NCBI GenBank assembly: GCA_018907035.1
Contig: JACCIC010000004.1
Span: 1,021,001 to 1,085,000, forward strand
Origin: Sycobia sp. Sy_11
Taxonomy: Eukaryota > Arthropoda > Insecta > Hymenoptera > Epichrysomallidae
DNA: 64,000 bases
Direction: 5' to 3'
The number at the start of each line of letters is the position of its first letter. Within the stretch, counting starts at the first letter, position 1. The translations under genes and the position numbers were made by a program. The notes beneath the pieces were generated by a model. It searched no databases. It worked only from the letters and a program-made list of their open reading frames with translations, and was not told the origin of the DNA. This document shows, one piece after another, positions 50,881 through 61,199 of the stretch.

Positions 50881-51191
50881 TCTTCGCGATACAACGATTG
50901 CTTTCATCCTTGTATTGCAGTGCCCATTGTCCGTCTCCCCCTTGCGCGTAGAACGATTAAGAAATAAGTCGGAGGAGAAAAAGAGGGAGCCGACGGTCGC
51001 GAGCAGAAGCGATTGCGAGAGAGCGCGAGGAGCAATAAAGGAAGCAGGAAGGGAAGTAAGGGAACGTAGGGAAAGGTGAAAAGAAGGAAGCGCGGAGAGA
51101 AAATTTTACTTGTCAGCGGTCTCTCGCCCGACACCGCGTACGAGGTCTAACCTCATAGACGTCGCCCGCTATCCTTCTCCGCATGCATCGA

Positions 51192-51192
<1 letters not shown>

Positions 51193-51241
<49 letters not shown>
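51193..51241 (-). repeat. (CT)n microsatellite
   Basis: About 48 bp with one T interruption. Confidence 0.95.
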
Positions 51242-51513
51242 ACCGCGGCCGTCGGCGCACATGCGCCGCAGGTATATATAAGTAGGTATCGGCGTATATA
51301 TGAACGATGCGTGGGAAGGCGCGCGGCCTGGTGGGCGATCTTTTCTCTATATCTCCCTCCATCGCGCTCTTCTCCGAGGCATACGTCCCCCGGGATAATA
51401 AATCTGAAGCGCGCGGGGGACACGGAGCGCTCGCGCATATATGAGCGGTCGCCGGCGCACGCCTGTATTGTGCGCACAGCGCTGTTATAAGGCGGCGATA
51501 GCTCGAGTTCCAT

Positions 51514-51515
<2 letters not shown>

Positions 51516-51550
<35 letters not shown>
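51516..51550. repeat. (TA)n microsatellite
   Basis: About 35 bp. Confidence 0.9.
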
Positions 51551-51553
<3 letters not shown>

Positions 51554-51729
51554 GTGCGTAAATATGCGCGCGACATTGCTCAGCGCCGCGCGTCGCATCC
51601 GCCATATAGCCGCCCTTAACTATGCCTTGATCTTAATACGTTTATATATAGAGTGTGTTTACATGCCCGGGATATGTCGAACGTTTTCGTCAGTCCATTC
51701 TTTCAAGAGCTCTGAAATAATACGCGAGC

Positions 51730-53140
51730 AACCATAGCGTCTGAAATATTCGTCTGATGCGGCAGGATTTATTTGTGTTTTTTTTTTGCTCTATTAGATG
51801 CACCAATGGAGATCGAATTTTGTCGCATGATACGGTTAAAATCCTCCTAATAACACGGTTACGGGATTTACAATCATTACCATAAATCTGTTTAATTATT
51901 TGATAAATTTTATGAAAAGTTTTATTATATTTAACGAAAATTGTTGTTTGCTTTTTATATAATGCTCATTTAAGATCTACGAGTCCGAATGTTATGAAAA
52001 TTACTTATCACAGCACTGAAGGATAGGTAATCGAATGAGAACAATGTAAAACAGATGATGCCACTGAAAAGTAGAAAACTTCAAAATTCGTAGATGTTTT
52101 TAATTTTATTTTAAATATAAGATTCTGGAATCAGTTCGATCCCTACTCTTAAGTTTAATAGTTCTCCGAACAAAAAGGATAATATCGACTGAAATCACAC
52201 ATTCGTTCGGATACGAATCCCAAAGTTAGATATGACCATTCAAATGAGCTGGCTTATTGGTCTTAATAGTTTACGCTGACTTCTTTGATTTGATATTCGA
52301 CACAATACAAGACGCGATCCACTGGTCGCTGGTGAAAGTGACTTCTAAGACCTCGAACTGCGCTCTGAATTTATTGATGAAAGTAATAAAATGATTTTCC
52401 ATAAAAAACATAGCATATGTCTTTCCAAAGATAATAGAATATATAGTTTGAATTTCACAGCAAACAGTTCAGTACTTTTTGGTTTATTGTATAAAAACAC
52501 GCGCTGTCTTTATATATTAGTATGATAATATAATTTCTATTTCAAATCCTTTGGGATAATTATAAATAAGAACAGTCTGGCTGTCATTATATTATAATAA
52601 TATAATATACTATACTATCAAGATTGTAAGGCCGATAAAATATTTATTAATTTAATTCAGAACAGTCGACATAAGTACAATTTTTAATTTTTAAGATATT
52701 TCTCTAGTATAACTAAAAATATAATTTCAATAGCTAGCCCGAACTTCGCATCATTGAAAAAATTATTGACTGGTGGAACAGAGCTCTAATAATGGCTTTT
52801 CAAATTTTATATATTAGTGTTTGAGAACAGTATTATGCTCCTCTGATGGGTGGATAACCACTTCGTTAAATATTTCATCATTTTTCCTACGTTTAGGTAT
52901 GAAAAAAAATTGTAACTTATATAGCCGCAGGCTCATATGTGTCCTCGCAATTCGAATGCCAGGTGTTGAAGGGAGAATGATGAAAAAAACGCCTTTGCTT
53001 ATACAAAGAAGATTCTGTGTGCACATATGAGTGTGATAATTAGAAAATGGACTTCCAAAATTTGCTATAGTTAGTACTGTCAGGTCGACAAAAATCAGAC
53101 TTATTCCAGGAGAACATTTCTGAAGTCGTAATAATACTGA
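51730..53140. other. AT-rich non-coding stretch
   Basis: Nothing recognised with confidence. Overlapping 69-70 codon frames on both strands at 52814-53030 have no low-complexity content but also no known motif. Confidence 0.55.
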
Positions 53141-53145
53141 TGTCT

Positions 53146-53200
<55 letters not shown>
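53146..53200. repeat. (TA)n microsatellite
   Basis: About 54 bp with one AA interruption near 53156. Confidence 0.9.
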
Positions 53201-53206
<6 letters not shown>

Positions 53207-53209
53207 GAA

Positions 53210-53608
53210 AACAGGTGGCCGAGATTAGGATCGAAAAGCGATCACGTCTCCCTCTGTAACTGTATCCAAAGCCCCGTACTTGCTGAAATGGCGAATGGTT
53301 AAAGTTTCGTTAAATAGCTCACTCCTCCTATCACCGGCCCCGTATCTTAATTCGATCGAAGGAACGCGCCACGAAATATTTACTCTCGAGGGATGCATAA
53401 AGCCCCTAAATGAACTGCGTTGCCGCGTAAAGGGCTAACGGTGTTCGCATTCCCGTGTTCACTCTTTTCTTCTCCGCAGTGTATGTTACTTGCTCGGGTA
53501 CACTTGAACACATAAATGCGCTCGAGCTCTCCTTCCGGAATGATTTCTACCTCTTTCTTCCTCCCTCTCTCTCCTTCTACTTACTCGGTTTCGCTGCCTT
53601 TCCTTCCT

Positions 53609-53656
<48 letters not shown>

Positions 53657-54080
53657 TCTCTTTCTCTGCTTCTTACTTACTTGGGTTCTCTGCCCCCCCT
53701 CTCTCTCCCTCTCTTTCTCTCTCTCTCTTTCTCTTCTTACTTACTCGTATTCTCTATTTCTTTGTCTCTCTCACTCTCCCTCTCTCTTCCTCCGCTGTTG
53801 ATCATGTTCTTTTTCTCTTGTGTAAAGCGCTATCTTCCCATCCAGCGTTTACGGAGATAACGCTCGCACATCGGATAATTAAGATGGGACTCGATAGGTG
53901 GCGCATAAATAACCCACAAGTGGCTGAACTGTCGAGTTTTTCGGGAAAAAGATGCAGCTTTGCTCATGAGTGGATATAACTGTATGGTTACTTATCTGTA
54001 TGCATCAATCGGGAGTCTAGAACAACTTGGAGACTCTGCTCACGCTACTACTTATTCTCGCTGTTTCTGCCATTCTTATC
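53210..54080. other. GC islet with pyrimidine-rich core
   Basis: A non-repetitive GC-richer part (53210-53460) is followed by a long CT-rich block (53550-53800). The 174- and 114-codon plus frames are Ser/Leu/Phe repeats from that block and are not genes. Confidence 0.5.
53550..53800 (-). repeat. Pyrimidine-rich (CT)n/(CTT)n block
   Basis: About 250 bp, mostly C and T on the plus strand, with a pure CT core near 53612-53652. Confidence 0.85.
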
Positions 54081-54089
54081 GTTCTTTCT

Positions 54090-54284
54090 ACGTATGGATT
54101 CATTAAACGGACCTATTCAATAGGCCGATTAATTTTTCAGATTCAATTACTGATTAATTATTAGCATTTTAAAAAATTAGATAAAACCGTTACTGATAGA
54201 TATATTACCTAAAGTGTCTGATATAGTTGCCAATTGCGCATGTAGGTAAGAAGAATATACAAGGAAGTGAAGTTTCAAATCGCG

Positions 54285-54346
<62 letters not shown>

Positions 54347-54890
54347 ACTGGAAGAAGTTACTCTTGTTATCGATAGTACAATTTCCAGAATCTTTTTATT
54401 ACATCAATTGTTTCTGTTTGAACTATTTATTCTTCGATGTAGAATTTTTGTGCTAATAAGTCAATTAAATAATAATGAAAAATTGAACTGCAACTAAATA
54501 TAATTAATTTAATTGGATTCAGTATATTCTTATGATTCAAAATTTTATTTAATGCCAAAGACAGACTAAGTTTTCAATTTTTATTTATGTATTCTTACAA
54601 AGTATATTTTTAAATACACATAATAGCTTCTGTAACGGACACAATTTGTTAATTGTTAGCGACTAAAATAAAATAATAAAATTTATATGAAATTATTATG
54701 TAAAATATATTTAAAAAAAAATGTAATTTATGTAAAATGATAATTAATAGTTGAAAATGTTTAAATTGTTAATGTTAAATTGTATTACGAATATTATAAA
54801 TGTTGTAATTGCGAGCGCCAATACTTATGAAGCCAGGAAGCCGCCTTGGGAAAAACCTGATTCAACCTAAAAAAAAAAAAATTTTAAATT
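54090..54890. other. AT-rich spacer
   Basis: Nothing recognised apart from the (TA)n tract at 54287-54342. Confidence 0.6.
54287..54342. repeat. (TA)n microsatellite
   Basis: About 56 bp. Confidence 0.95.
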
Positions 54891-54894
54891 TGCT

Positions 54895-55250
54895 GAAATA
54901 ATCTCTTTCTCATTTCTTTGGGGATGGCCATACGTTGTAGACTGGCCGTCTGCGTATGTGAAAAAAGGAGTGAGGACCCGCAGGGGTGACAGAGAGAGAG
55001 AGAGAGGGACTTCATTGAACTGCTGCAATCGCGTCTTTCTCGTCGGCTCCGCGACCGTTGTAGACATGCCGTCTGCGGTTGTTATGCCGAAAGATAGCAC
55101 GGGGGGAGGAGGAAGCACACGTTTGAAACGCGTTTCTTCTATTTCTCTCTCCTGGCTATTTCCGTACGCGTTGAAGACAGGCCGTCTGCGCATGAAAATT
55201 CGGACGGCAAGAAGCTGCGGGGAAGGGGGTGCAGCGTACTGAAGTCTCGA
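54895..55250 (+). repeat. Three degenerate units of 112-124 bp sharing an AGAC-N5-GTCT word
   Basis: CGTTGTAGACTGGCCGTCTG, CGTTGTAGACATGCCGTCTG and CGTTGAAGACAGGCCGTCTG begin at 54933, 55057 and 55169. Each is followed by CG and preceded by a CT-rich TTTCT segment. The core, AGAC-N5-GTCTGCG, is the best-kept part while the sequence between units has diverged, which suggests either old tandem duplication or selection on the core. Confidence 0.65.
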
Positions 55251-56700
55251 TTAGAAAGACACAAGAGCTCCGAAAATGTGTGAAATGTATTTTTGCCAGC
55301 ATTTCTGCTATTAAAGTATTTGAGCATTGCTATTGGAGGAAAATGGAAGCGTCGTCAAATATATGAAGCGCGTAAAAAAAAGCGTGTCGTGTTATCCGCG
55401 TTACCAAGGAATTTTCCTCACGCGGCTTCTTGGCAAAGAAAGAGATTTAGAATTCGCTGCGAAGCCACGCATAAAGGTTCCATTATTTATTTCTTAATTT
55501 ATCTTTCGTGGCATTTTCTGTATAATTTTCAATAAATTTTGTAAACGTTTTTCAAAATTTGTAAATCAAAGAATTGATTTGGTAATAAGTAAAATTATAA
55601 ATATATCTAAAAAAAATATATTATTTTTTAAATTACACTACCTTTCTTAACATCAATTAGTCTGTAACAGCTTCCTTTACCTAAACTCGAAAAGGATAAA
55701 ACTCAGATAATTAAATACAATTTAACATGGCTAAAAGTAAATTTAAAATCTAAATAAGTTAAGATGATACTTAGGAATTATTCAGAATTTTTGGTATCTA
55801 TATCGAGAGCACATTTAGATAATAGGATTGAATATATGTTTGATATATCGAATTTCGTCAAATATTTTAAGTTAAGTTGACCTATTTCTAAATCATTTAT
55901 TTCATTCAACCTTTTATGTTTATAAAGTTTAATAATTTCAAAAAATTTATGAGTTTTTATACAAAATAGCGTTTTAATCTATATATCAAAGGGTAAAAAA
56001 TAAACAATCGTGTTTTTACGTATTTTTGCAATTAAAAATTATTTTTATTGACAATGTTTACTTATGAAAGTTAAAAAAAATCAATTCATAGATTTTACCG
56101 CAAACGATCTCATTGTCTATTTACAACTTAATTTAAAAAATTAAATACATAATAAATCGGAAGAAAGAATGATTGAAAAGTCAAACGATTTTCACAAATA
56201 AATGGTTTATTGAGATTTTTATATATGTAAATACGAGTTTGAAACTTTAAAATTAAAATTTTTTTCATATATGTAGAACCGTAAAAATTTATGAAATCGA
56301 TTACGATACGTAGAGATACCAGAATACCATACCATACCAGAATACAGAGAGCCAAATTAGGATTCTGTTTAACGGGTCCATTAATACTGGTATTCTGTTT
56401 TATTGCAAAGAGAATTGAGATATTATTACTTTTAACTTGCATATAGGAATTATGTATAATAGAGCTTGAATTGGCTCAAATGAAATCTTAAAAATCTGTC
56501 TTACATTCTTGTTCTTGAAGAATTGAAGTTCTCAGAAACATGTTTTTTGAGAGAAAAATTGTCTGTAGATTTTATATCAATATAAGAGATTTCAAGTCTT
56601 TTACTGATATATTAAAGATGGTATCCATATTTTAAGAGTCAAGCGTTAGAATCATTTATTTATTTTTTACTATTTGAATTGGCTAGTTTTTGCGATAATG
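55250..56700. other. GC-to-AT transition and AT-rich stretch
   Basis: The 55293-55535 (+) frame of 80 codons is free of simple repeats and Lys/Arg-rich, but no motif or splice context supports it. The rest is AT-rich; a short ACCAGAATACCATACC-type duplication lies near 56319-56345. Confidence 0.5.
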
Positions 56701-56738
56701 TAGAATAAAGAGCCTATAGGAGGTATCTGTCGTGTTAG

Positions 56739-57133
56739 ATACATCATTCATTTAGGAAAAGACACCGAAGAAACCAATTAGAGCAGAAAGTTTTTGGAAA
56801 GAAACTCACCAAAAAAGTTATAATACCGGTTTTCGACGACCGGTATGAAAATTTGCAACTAATAAGAAATTATTCTTCGATATTTGCAGTCAGCAGTTTT
56901 ATCGACATATCGAGGGACACGTTGCTCTAATTGATTTTGCCCCTGTAGTTCAGAAACTTCTAGATCCTACTGATAAAAAGTATCTGTTAATTCCTATGAC
57001 ATTTGGATGAAACAAGCAATAAAAGAAGCGCAAATTGAGAAAAAAACTAGAAAGGCATATAAAGCTTGTGACAGAAACGTATCTGATAATCACAGTGTAA
57101 CACTTACCGAAAGCAAAGAATGTATTAATTGAA
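56739..57133 (+). pseudogene. Unidentified frameshifted coding-like stretch
   Basis: Three frames hand over to one another on the plus strand: about 56739-56860, then 56849-57007, then about 57000-57133. The middle frame includes FYRHIEGHVALIDFAPVVQK and the last includes DIWMKQAIKEAQIEKKTRKA, both unlike the usual AT-driven translations here in their mix of residues. The handovers would need two frameshifts, so if this was a gene it is dead. I do not recognise the family; a transposon protein or processed pseudogene is possible, and chance is not excluded. An 8-bp perfect stem (56823-56830 with 56839-56846) lies inside. Confidence 0.25.
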
Positions 57134-57455
57134 TAATGAAAAGATTAAAAATTGTTCATTTTAATCGAGCGCTATATGTATTGAATTCTTTATTAATCCT
57201 TCTCGTTCGAAATATAATTTATTGGAATTTGAACATACAATTTAATAAGGATATCCAGGTACCTGGGCATGTCAAACGAAAGAATTAGTTTAGTCATAAA
57301 AAATTGATGCTCTTTATAAATTTTTCATCATTAGTAATAAATTTGTTATCGAATGGAAAAAATTAATAAATAAAACCGAAATTAAATCTATGTATTTATA
57401 GTATTATACGAATTTTCTAAAGTGTTGTTTTTATTTCTTTAATGATTTATTGATT

Positions 57456-57471
57456 TATCGATATATCGATA
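57456..57471. promoter_or_regulatory. Two adjacent TATCGATA (DRE-like) words
   Basis: TATCGATA occurs twice back to back. In flies this is the DREF/BEAF-32 site (family knowledge). In DNA this AT-rich a chance match is quite possible; another single copy lies at 39005-39012. Confidence 0.25.
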
Positions 57472-57598
57472 TATCAAAAGTCTTTTTTAAATATTATATT
57501 ATATAATAGGCACAATAAATATATTATAAAAGTAGATTATTAGATGCTGTATATCGAAAGTTGCCAAATAGTGATAAATAATGTATAAGGAGAAAATC

Positions 57599-57833
57599 AC
57601 ATTTTAGTTCATGGACTAGGCTCTAATTCGCATAATCTTTTCTAATACACCTAAATAAAACATTTGTGCAGTTATAATTATTTATTGGCACACGTGTTTG
57701 GTCAAAAATTTCATTTTCAATATCTTGGTGCCAAAAAGGAAATAATAGTTACACGCATCTTCTCTTCAGATATATTTGGTGAGATCCGGTTTTTAGTTCA
57801 TGGATGTGAGTTACATCCATGAACTAAAAATGT
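57599..57833. mobile_element. Foldback/MITE-like element, about 235 bp
   Basis: The left end ACATTTTAGTTCATGGA (57599-57615) is the inverted complement of the right end (57816-57833), with one T inserted. The right end is itself one arm of a perfect hairpin: 57790-57807 pairs with 57813-57830, an 18-bp stem with a 5-nt loop. TTTTAGTTCATGGA thus occurs three times. No clear target duplication was found, and no frame is present. Confidence 0.55.
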
Positions 57834-58442
57834 AACTCTCTTCTTGTTGATTTTCCAAGAGATGTGCATTTGAATTATGAATAAGGACATTGGTTGTAAA
57901 AAAGATTATTATTGGGAACGATATTCGATCACATGCGCGCGCGCACGAACACAAAGTATTTCAACAGACAATACGGCACAGGGAATCTAAAAGAAATATA
58001 CGTATCACTCTTAAAGGATATTCAATTATGCAATTGTAATTGCAAATTAGTCAATATAATCTTGTATATATTTTTGTCTATTGTAAGCTAGAGTGTAGTG
58101 TTCTTACTTTCAGTTATACTTTTCAACAGTGACTGGTGATGAAAGTATATAATATATAATAATTTATTATTTTAGCATTAAAGCACTTTATATTAAATCC
58201 ACAAAACTCTTATAGTTACAACCGATTTTATTAAATTAACAGATTTAAATCAGTGGATTATTTAAAATAAAGTCTTTTTACATTCTTCTTTAAATATTCG
58301 TATGATGATTCTTCGTGGCTGACCAGTACCGCCCCTTATCACTAACGAATGCAGCAACATAAGAACCGTATATAATTTTGATAAAACTAAATTTCCCCTT
58401 GCACTAATTTTAAGTTTTTATGATTATTACACCCCAGAAATA

Positions 58443-58480
58443 CACATACACACACACACGCGCGCGCGCGCGCGCGCGTA
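58443..58480. repeat. (CA)n(CG)n alternating tract
   Basis: About 38 bp in AT-rich DNA, the same compound type as at 13513 and 33528. Confidence 0.9.
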
Positions 58481-59559
58481 GACAAACATTAACTAAGCTG
58501 AAAAAATTTTAATAAGTATTAAAGATGAGACTTTTGAAAACTAGATTGAAAATTATAAGAAGTTCAACATAATAATTGAATCTACTAAATAAATTCATGA
58601 AAAAAGTAGAAATTGTATTTATTATAAAAATCAAGTATTCTTTAACGAGGCTAATCTTTATATATAGCATATCAAATCTATTTTTTATTATAAATATTTA
58701 TAATAGTAAACGAACAAATAGTTTCTATATAATAACCAATAAACTCAATTGCAACTCAATTGCAAACTCTGAATAACTTTCAATTCTTCCATTTCTTATT
58801 GTGAACTTCAAAATCAAATTACAGTTCTCAAGCACTGCAATATCAGTATTTTTTTAATTGAAATCTTTAATTGGAATTTAATTTAATTGAAATCAATAAA
58901 TACCATGTCAAGTCGTCCTTTTCTACCTCTCTCTCCCTTTCTTTCTTTGTTGTTTACACTATTATTTACTTCAAAATTGCATATCAGATGATACTTTTTA
59001 AATTTTACATTGTAAGCTACAATGCATGTTGATATAAAATGATAAACTTTTATTAGAACTTAAAATATCAGCATACTAAATATACTATATTCATTGTATT
59101 ATATTTCTATTTATATTATACAATAATAAAGTGCTCTACGTCTCTCTTTCTTTCTTCTTCTGCAAGACCTGTATGTAATATACAGTAACGGCATCTCAAA
59201 TATGTAAAGAACTAATTAAATAGATTTTTTAATTATTCTATATCTATAGTCAGTAAATCCTATCTATCGTATTTGAGACATAACTAAATTTCCTGTTGCC
59301 GAGGATTGCACATATCTCGGTATCTTTTATGAGAACAGACTCATTGACTTGTATTAGAAACAAACATCATTTTGAAAGTTAGGCTGTCGATCCCTAACTA
59401 CACACTTGGAACCAGAATCTGATACAATCAAAATGGAAACATAATGTTATTAGGAGGTAATAATCTCCGTTTTTAGAGAGGCGCCACAATACTGTCGGAT
59501 TCAATGTTACATAGTCATAAAATATCATATGTAAATCCATACTAAAATTAGTTACATTT

Positions 59560-60660
59560 TTCGCATCTAAATTTTGATATCGTGAAATGCGAAATTGAGC
59601 GAGTCGACGCTTGCGGGAAGTTTCACTTTATGGTTTTTGAGAAATGCTCCGATCGATTGTCAGGAATGGAGAAGGTTTGTCGAATTCAATGTTCGCGATG
59701 GTTCGACGCTCAAAAGCCACGTGTAAGACATAGCGTCGGCGGCCGCAACTTTGAGATCGAGAATTGGCGACTTTGCTTGATAAATTTTGTCAACGCAAGA
59801 AAACTTTGAACATTGGGAGTTGACCGAACACCATTTCCAAGCGTTTGAAAGCCATGGAATGATCAAAGCAGGAAATTGGGTGCGTACGACTGAAGTGAGG
59901 ACGCGAACGGCGTTTTTCACTTAAAAGCTTTCAGCGACTAAAAAGGTTTCCCTACGTCTGCGAGAAAGTATCGTAGATATCCGTGACGGGCGACTGAATA
60001 ATATGCTCGTGGGGACCATAGGTTGTTAATGAGCTTCTAACGAAGAAAATGCTGGGAGAAACAGAACATACTTTAGCAACATGTGCATGTTGCAGATACT
60101 CATTATCCACGTTAAAATTCATGAAGCGTTATGACTGTAGAAAGAGCATTCATCCTGTTGCGTCCAATACTCGCCAACAATTCACTCACATATTATGCGT
60201 CATCTGTACGATTGATCAGTTCATGACCGATACCAGGAGTTATATCATGAATCTATGCGGACATTGGAATAAAATCTGAAACTAAACAAAATGTTACCAG
60301 CTTACTAGCGCGGAAAAAACTGACAATATCGACGTTTGCGTTTGTCTTTTGGCACAGCAAATGGCCTCGCGGCCGAATTTGTACTGTAAACTGGCAAAAA
60401 CTGAAATTAAGCTGTGAAGAACCGCGAAGCTTCTAATAATAAATTCGGGTCAGGCAGTCGTTTATAATTCTAGAATTCAGTCTCACCAAGGTTGCTTCGC
60501 AAATGAGTTCACTGCTTCCACGACCTCGAGGGCTGCCAGCAATCTCCTCGAAGATTGCGCATACTTCATTGACAGAGACATACGCATAGTATTGACCAAT
60601 CGAGAAACTTAAAATAATAAAAGCGGGCATGCCTCCATTTCACTCATTTTCTCGATGATT
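59560..60660. other. Non-repetitive block of balanced composition, unidentified
   Basis: About 1.1 kb with near-even base composition and no microsatellites, unlike every other islet. Frames at 59582-59809 (+), 59660-59920 (-), 60049-60279 (+) and 60433-60630 (-) are 65-86 codons and lack low-complexity runs. The 60049 frame has two Cys pairs (CACC and CVIC) and a later Cys-His. No family is recognised. It could be an eroded transposon or a divergent pseudogene. Confidence 0.35.
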
Positions 60661-60839
60661 TTTGTGAGTTGGTATAAAATTTAAGTTAAAAAGTTGTTGT
60701 CTTTTTTTGTAAATTATATAATGCATATACTGTAGTTGTGTAAAATATAAAATAGTTATAACAAGGAATAGTTAAACGCGAGTTTACGAGTTTATATTGA
60801 ACTTATGCACTATAAAATTAACGATTTCTAAGTTATATC

Positions 60840-60923
60840 GAATATTGTTCTTTTTTAAAACTGATCTTTTAATCAGTTTTAAAAAATATTAGTTCGAAGT
60901 AAATTATTAAATGTATGAGTTTG

Positions 60924-60978
<55 letters not shown>

Positions 60979-60999
60979 TTTTAAAAAAGAACAATATTC
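60840..60999. repeat. Perfect 23-bp inverted repeat flanking (TA)n
   Basis: Bases 60840-60862 are the exact reverse complement of 60977-60999. Between them lie a smaller hairpin (AAAACTGAT at 60857 with ATCAGTTTT at 60872) and a pure TA tract (60929-60976), so the whole 160 bp could fold back. Confidence 0.85.
60929..60976. repeat. (TA)n microsatellite
   Basis: About 48 bp, ending exactly at the right arm of the inverted repeat. Confidence 0.95.
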
Positions 61000-61050
61000 A
61001 CGCCGAACACCGAATCACGCCGTCAACGGAGTGCGTAGCCCTAGGTGAAG

Positions 61051-61134
61051 TATATATACACACATATACATATATATATGTATATGTATATATGTATATA
61101 TGTATATATGTATATATGTATATATGTATATATG

Positions 61135-61180
<46 letters not shown>
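61051..61180. repeat. (GTATATAT)n octamer array passing into (TA)n
   Basis: About six copies of an eight-base unit (about 61084-61134), then about 40 bp of pure TA. The TA run probably arose from the array or the reverse. Confidence 0.9.
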
Positions 61181-61181
<1 letters not shown>

Positions 61182-61199
61182 AAATGTCTGCCATTATTT

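Larger units (their letters stand above)
50890..51720. other. GC islet with CT and TA tracts
   Basis: Purine-rich on the plus strand at 50960-51100, then CpG-dense. The frames 51110-51490 (+) and 51169-51576 (-) translate the CT/GA tract and are rejected. Confidence 0.5.
57140..59560. other. AT-rich non-coding stretch
   Basis: Holds the foldback element at 57.6-57.8 kb, two adjoining TATCGATA words, and a CA/CG tract. No gene seen. Confidence 0.6.

Noticed and set aside
53455..53979. 174-codon plus-strand frame rich in Ser, Leu and Phe that looks like a membrane protein
   Set aside because: The hydrophobic part is the translation of CT and CTT repeats.
59480..59490. TGGCGCC on the minus strand as a retroelement primer-binding site
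   Set aside because: A lone 7-mer; no LTR end CA directly before it and no gag-pol downstream.
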